Source of the DNA: a virus
Virus record (IMG/VR): IMGVR_UViG_3300025138_009100
Coordinates: 1-64,000 of that record
DNA length: 64,000 nucleotides
Reading direction: 5' to 3' (one strand)
Numbering within the stretch: the stretch's first letter is position 1; the number at the start of each line of letters is the position of its first letter. A program made the position numbers and the translations under genes. This document shows, in pieces, positions 63,075 through 64,000 of this stretch. The notes beneath the pieces are model-generated. The model was not told where the DNA came from and made no database searches. It saw nothing but the letters and a program-made list of their open reading frames with translations.

Positions 63075-64000
63075 CAATAAAGTCCTTCTGCTTGAGATAA
63101 AATATGTTTCTGTATCTTTTTAACGGATGTATCTCCCACATCTTTCTTGGGCATGGGGGGATAAATTAAATTAAACATTCTGTTCAATTCTCTTTGTATC
63201 TTCATTCTTCCTTCTCTACCTGCCTGATCATTATCTGTTAGTACGACTAAGTCTGTCACTCCTGACTTTATTAGTAGTGACTTTTGAGTTTCAGAAATAT
63301 CTTTACCAAAAAGACCTACACAGTTCGTAACTCCCGCTTCGTACATTCTCCAAACATCACCTTGTCCTTCCACTAAAAATAAAGCATGTTTTTCCTTCGC
63401 CGTTTCTATTGCGTTGTCGTAATTATAAAGATACTCTGTTTTCTTAAATCCGGTAGAGAATAAATACTTTGGTTGTATAAAATTCTTTACTGCTCTAGCG
63501 ATATATGCTATCTCTTTTTTTTCAAAGGTAACTGGGATTATCGCGCGATTCCACATCTTGGAGTTTTTATCTATACAATCTTGTACTTCAAAATGAGCTA
63601 ATGTGTCAGGTAAAAATCCTCTTTTTTCAAAATAAAAAGAATTGTTTAGAGTTTCTACATCTCTTACGTATTCTGACTGCACGGTCTTTCTCTTTTTACT
63701 GAAGATGTTAACTATCTCGTCAAACTCGCTTTTTTTATTCTTTGGCTTTGTAGAAGTAGACTGGTATTCGTTGCCGATGTTATAAAGTTGACATACGTAT
63801 CTTAATGTGTCTGAAAAAGTTGAGTCTTCCCTAACACCTCTTATAAATCCGAAAATATCTGTACCGAAATCTTCGTGACAACTACGAGTCCAGCACCTCC
63901 AGTTCTTTTGTTTTAAAGATATTGACAATCCTTTATCATTATCACCTCCATGTATAGGACACCTCATGAAAACATTGTCAGACATAGATTCATAGTCTAT
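63074..64000 (-). CDS. DnaG-type primase (N-terminus possibly outside window)
   Basis: An ATG at 63985 would give 303 residues, but the frame stays open to the edge (63986-64000 encode IDYES), so the true start may be outside. A CHC2 zinc finger is visible right after: RCPIHGGDND, then CWTRSCHED (C, H, C, C). The Toprim domain has LFLVEGQGDVWRMYEAG and VVLTDNDQAGREG. It lacks the helicase-binding C-terminal domain of bacterial DnaG. The primase lays down RNA primers for the phage polymerase. It overlaps the dNMP kinase gene and is the first of a chain of co-directional replication genes. Confidence 0.85.
   Translation of the reverse strand: MDYESMSDNVFMRCPIHGGDNDKGLSISLKQKNWRCWTRSCHEDFGTDIFGFIRGVREDSTFSDTLRYVCQLYNIGNEYQSTSTKPKNKKSEFDEIVNIFSKKRKTVQSEYVRDVETLNNSFYFEKRGFLPDTLAHFEVQDCIDKNSKMWNRAIIPVTFEKKEIAYIARAVKNFIQPKYLFSTGFKKTEYLYNYDNAIETAKEKHALFLVEGQGDVWRMYEAGVTNCVGLFGKDISETQKSLLIKSGVTDLVVLTDNDQAGREGRMKIQRELNRMFNLIYPPMPKKDVGDTSVKKIQKHILSQAEGLY

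Noticed and set aside
1-64000. CRISPR arrays, integrase or attachment sites, insertion sequences
   Set aside because: No direct-repeat array, recombinase-type motifs or inverted-repeat-bounded transposase were seen; coding density leaves almost no room.

Overview
The window reads as part of the genome of a large tailed bacteriophage (Caudoviricetes). It is AT-rich by eye and nearly gap-free, with most neighbouring genes overlapping by 1 to 20 bases. The left edge holds the C-terminus of a tail tape-measure protein. The right side holds a phage replication set: DnaG-type primase, dNMP kinase, Cas4/RecB-like nuclease, a DnaE-type polymerase, a proofreading exonuclease and SSB. Capsid, portal and terminase genes are not in the window. 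The host is unknown. An intact Tat-exported DUF1501 protein, a family especially abundant in Planctomycetota, and a Cys-rich C-terminal motif of a type common in that phylum make a planctomycete or similar host plausible, but this is inference.

Layout. (1) Bases 2-28818, plus strand: late tail and tail-tip genes. These are the tape-measure C-terminus; one 4956-residue gene (654-15524) combining a beta-propeller, a Calx-beta domain, two LamG-like domains, FG-GAP repeats and two GATase-like domains; three further large tail or baseplate proteins; and a 240-residue virion protein with its own likely promoter. (2) Bases 28816-28880: two back-to-back intrinsic terminators, one per strand, separating the plus block from the minus block. 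(3) Bases 28881-32103, minus: a zinc-ribbon protein, a putative single-strand annealing protein, a Vsr-like homing endonuclease, an unknown gene and GDP-L-fucose synthase, behind a near-perfect sigma70 promoter. (4) Bases 32169-52583, minus: SSB followed by about 26 overlapping genes of sugar-nucleotide synthesis, glycosyl transfer and methylation, behind a second such promoter. (5) Bases 52644-56904, minus: a DnaE-type polymerase split into two genes with a DEDDh exonuclease and an HNH endonuclease between them, behind a third such promoter. (6) Bases 56961-64000, minus: a glycosyltransferase, two hypothetical proteins, a soluble PAP2 phosphatase, a small secreted protein, the DUF1501 protein, the nuclease, the dNMP kinase and the primase, which runs off the right edge.

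How it fits together. The sugar cluster contains recognisable parts of three pathways: nonulosonic (sialic-type) acid (PseB/FlaA1-like dehydratase, PIG-L deacetylase, NeuB, NeuA, a sialyltransferase-like protein); dTDP-3-amino-3,6-dideoxyhexose (RmlB, FdtA/QdtA-like ketoisomerase, DegT aminotransferase); and GDP-L-fucose. Ten or so glycosyltransferases and five methyltransferase-like proteins could assemble and decorate a glycan on the virion or on the host surface. The DUF1501, small secreted and PAP2 genes form a compact run that looks aimed at the cell envelope or at phosphate metabolism.

No tRNA gene, CRISPR array, insertion sequence or integrase was seen. No stretch longer than about 90 bases lacks a gene.
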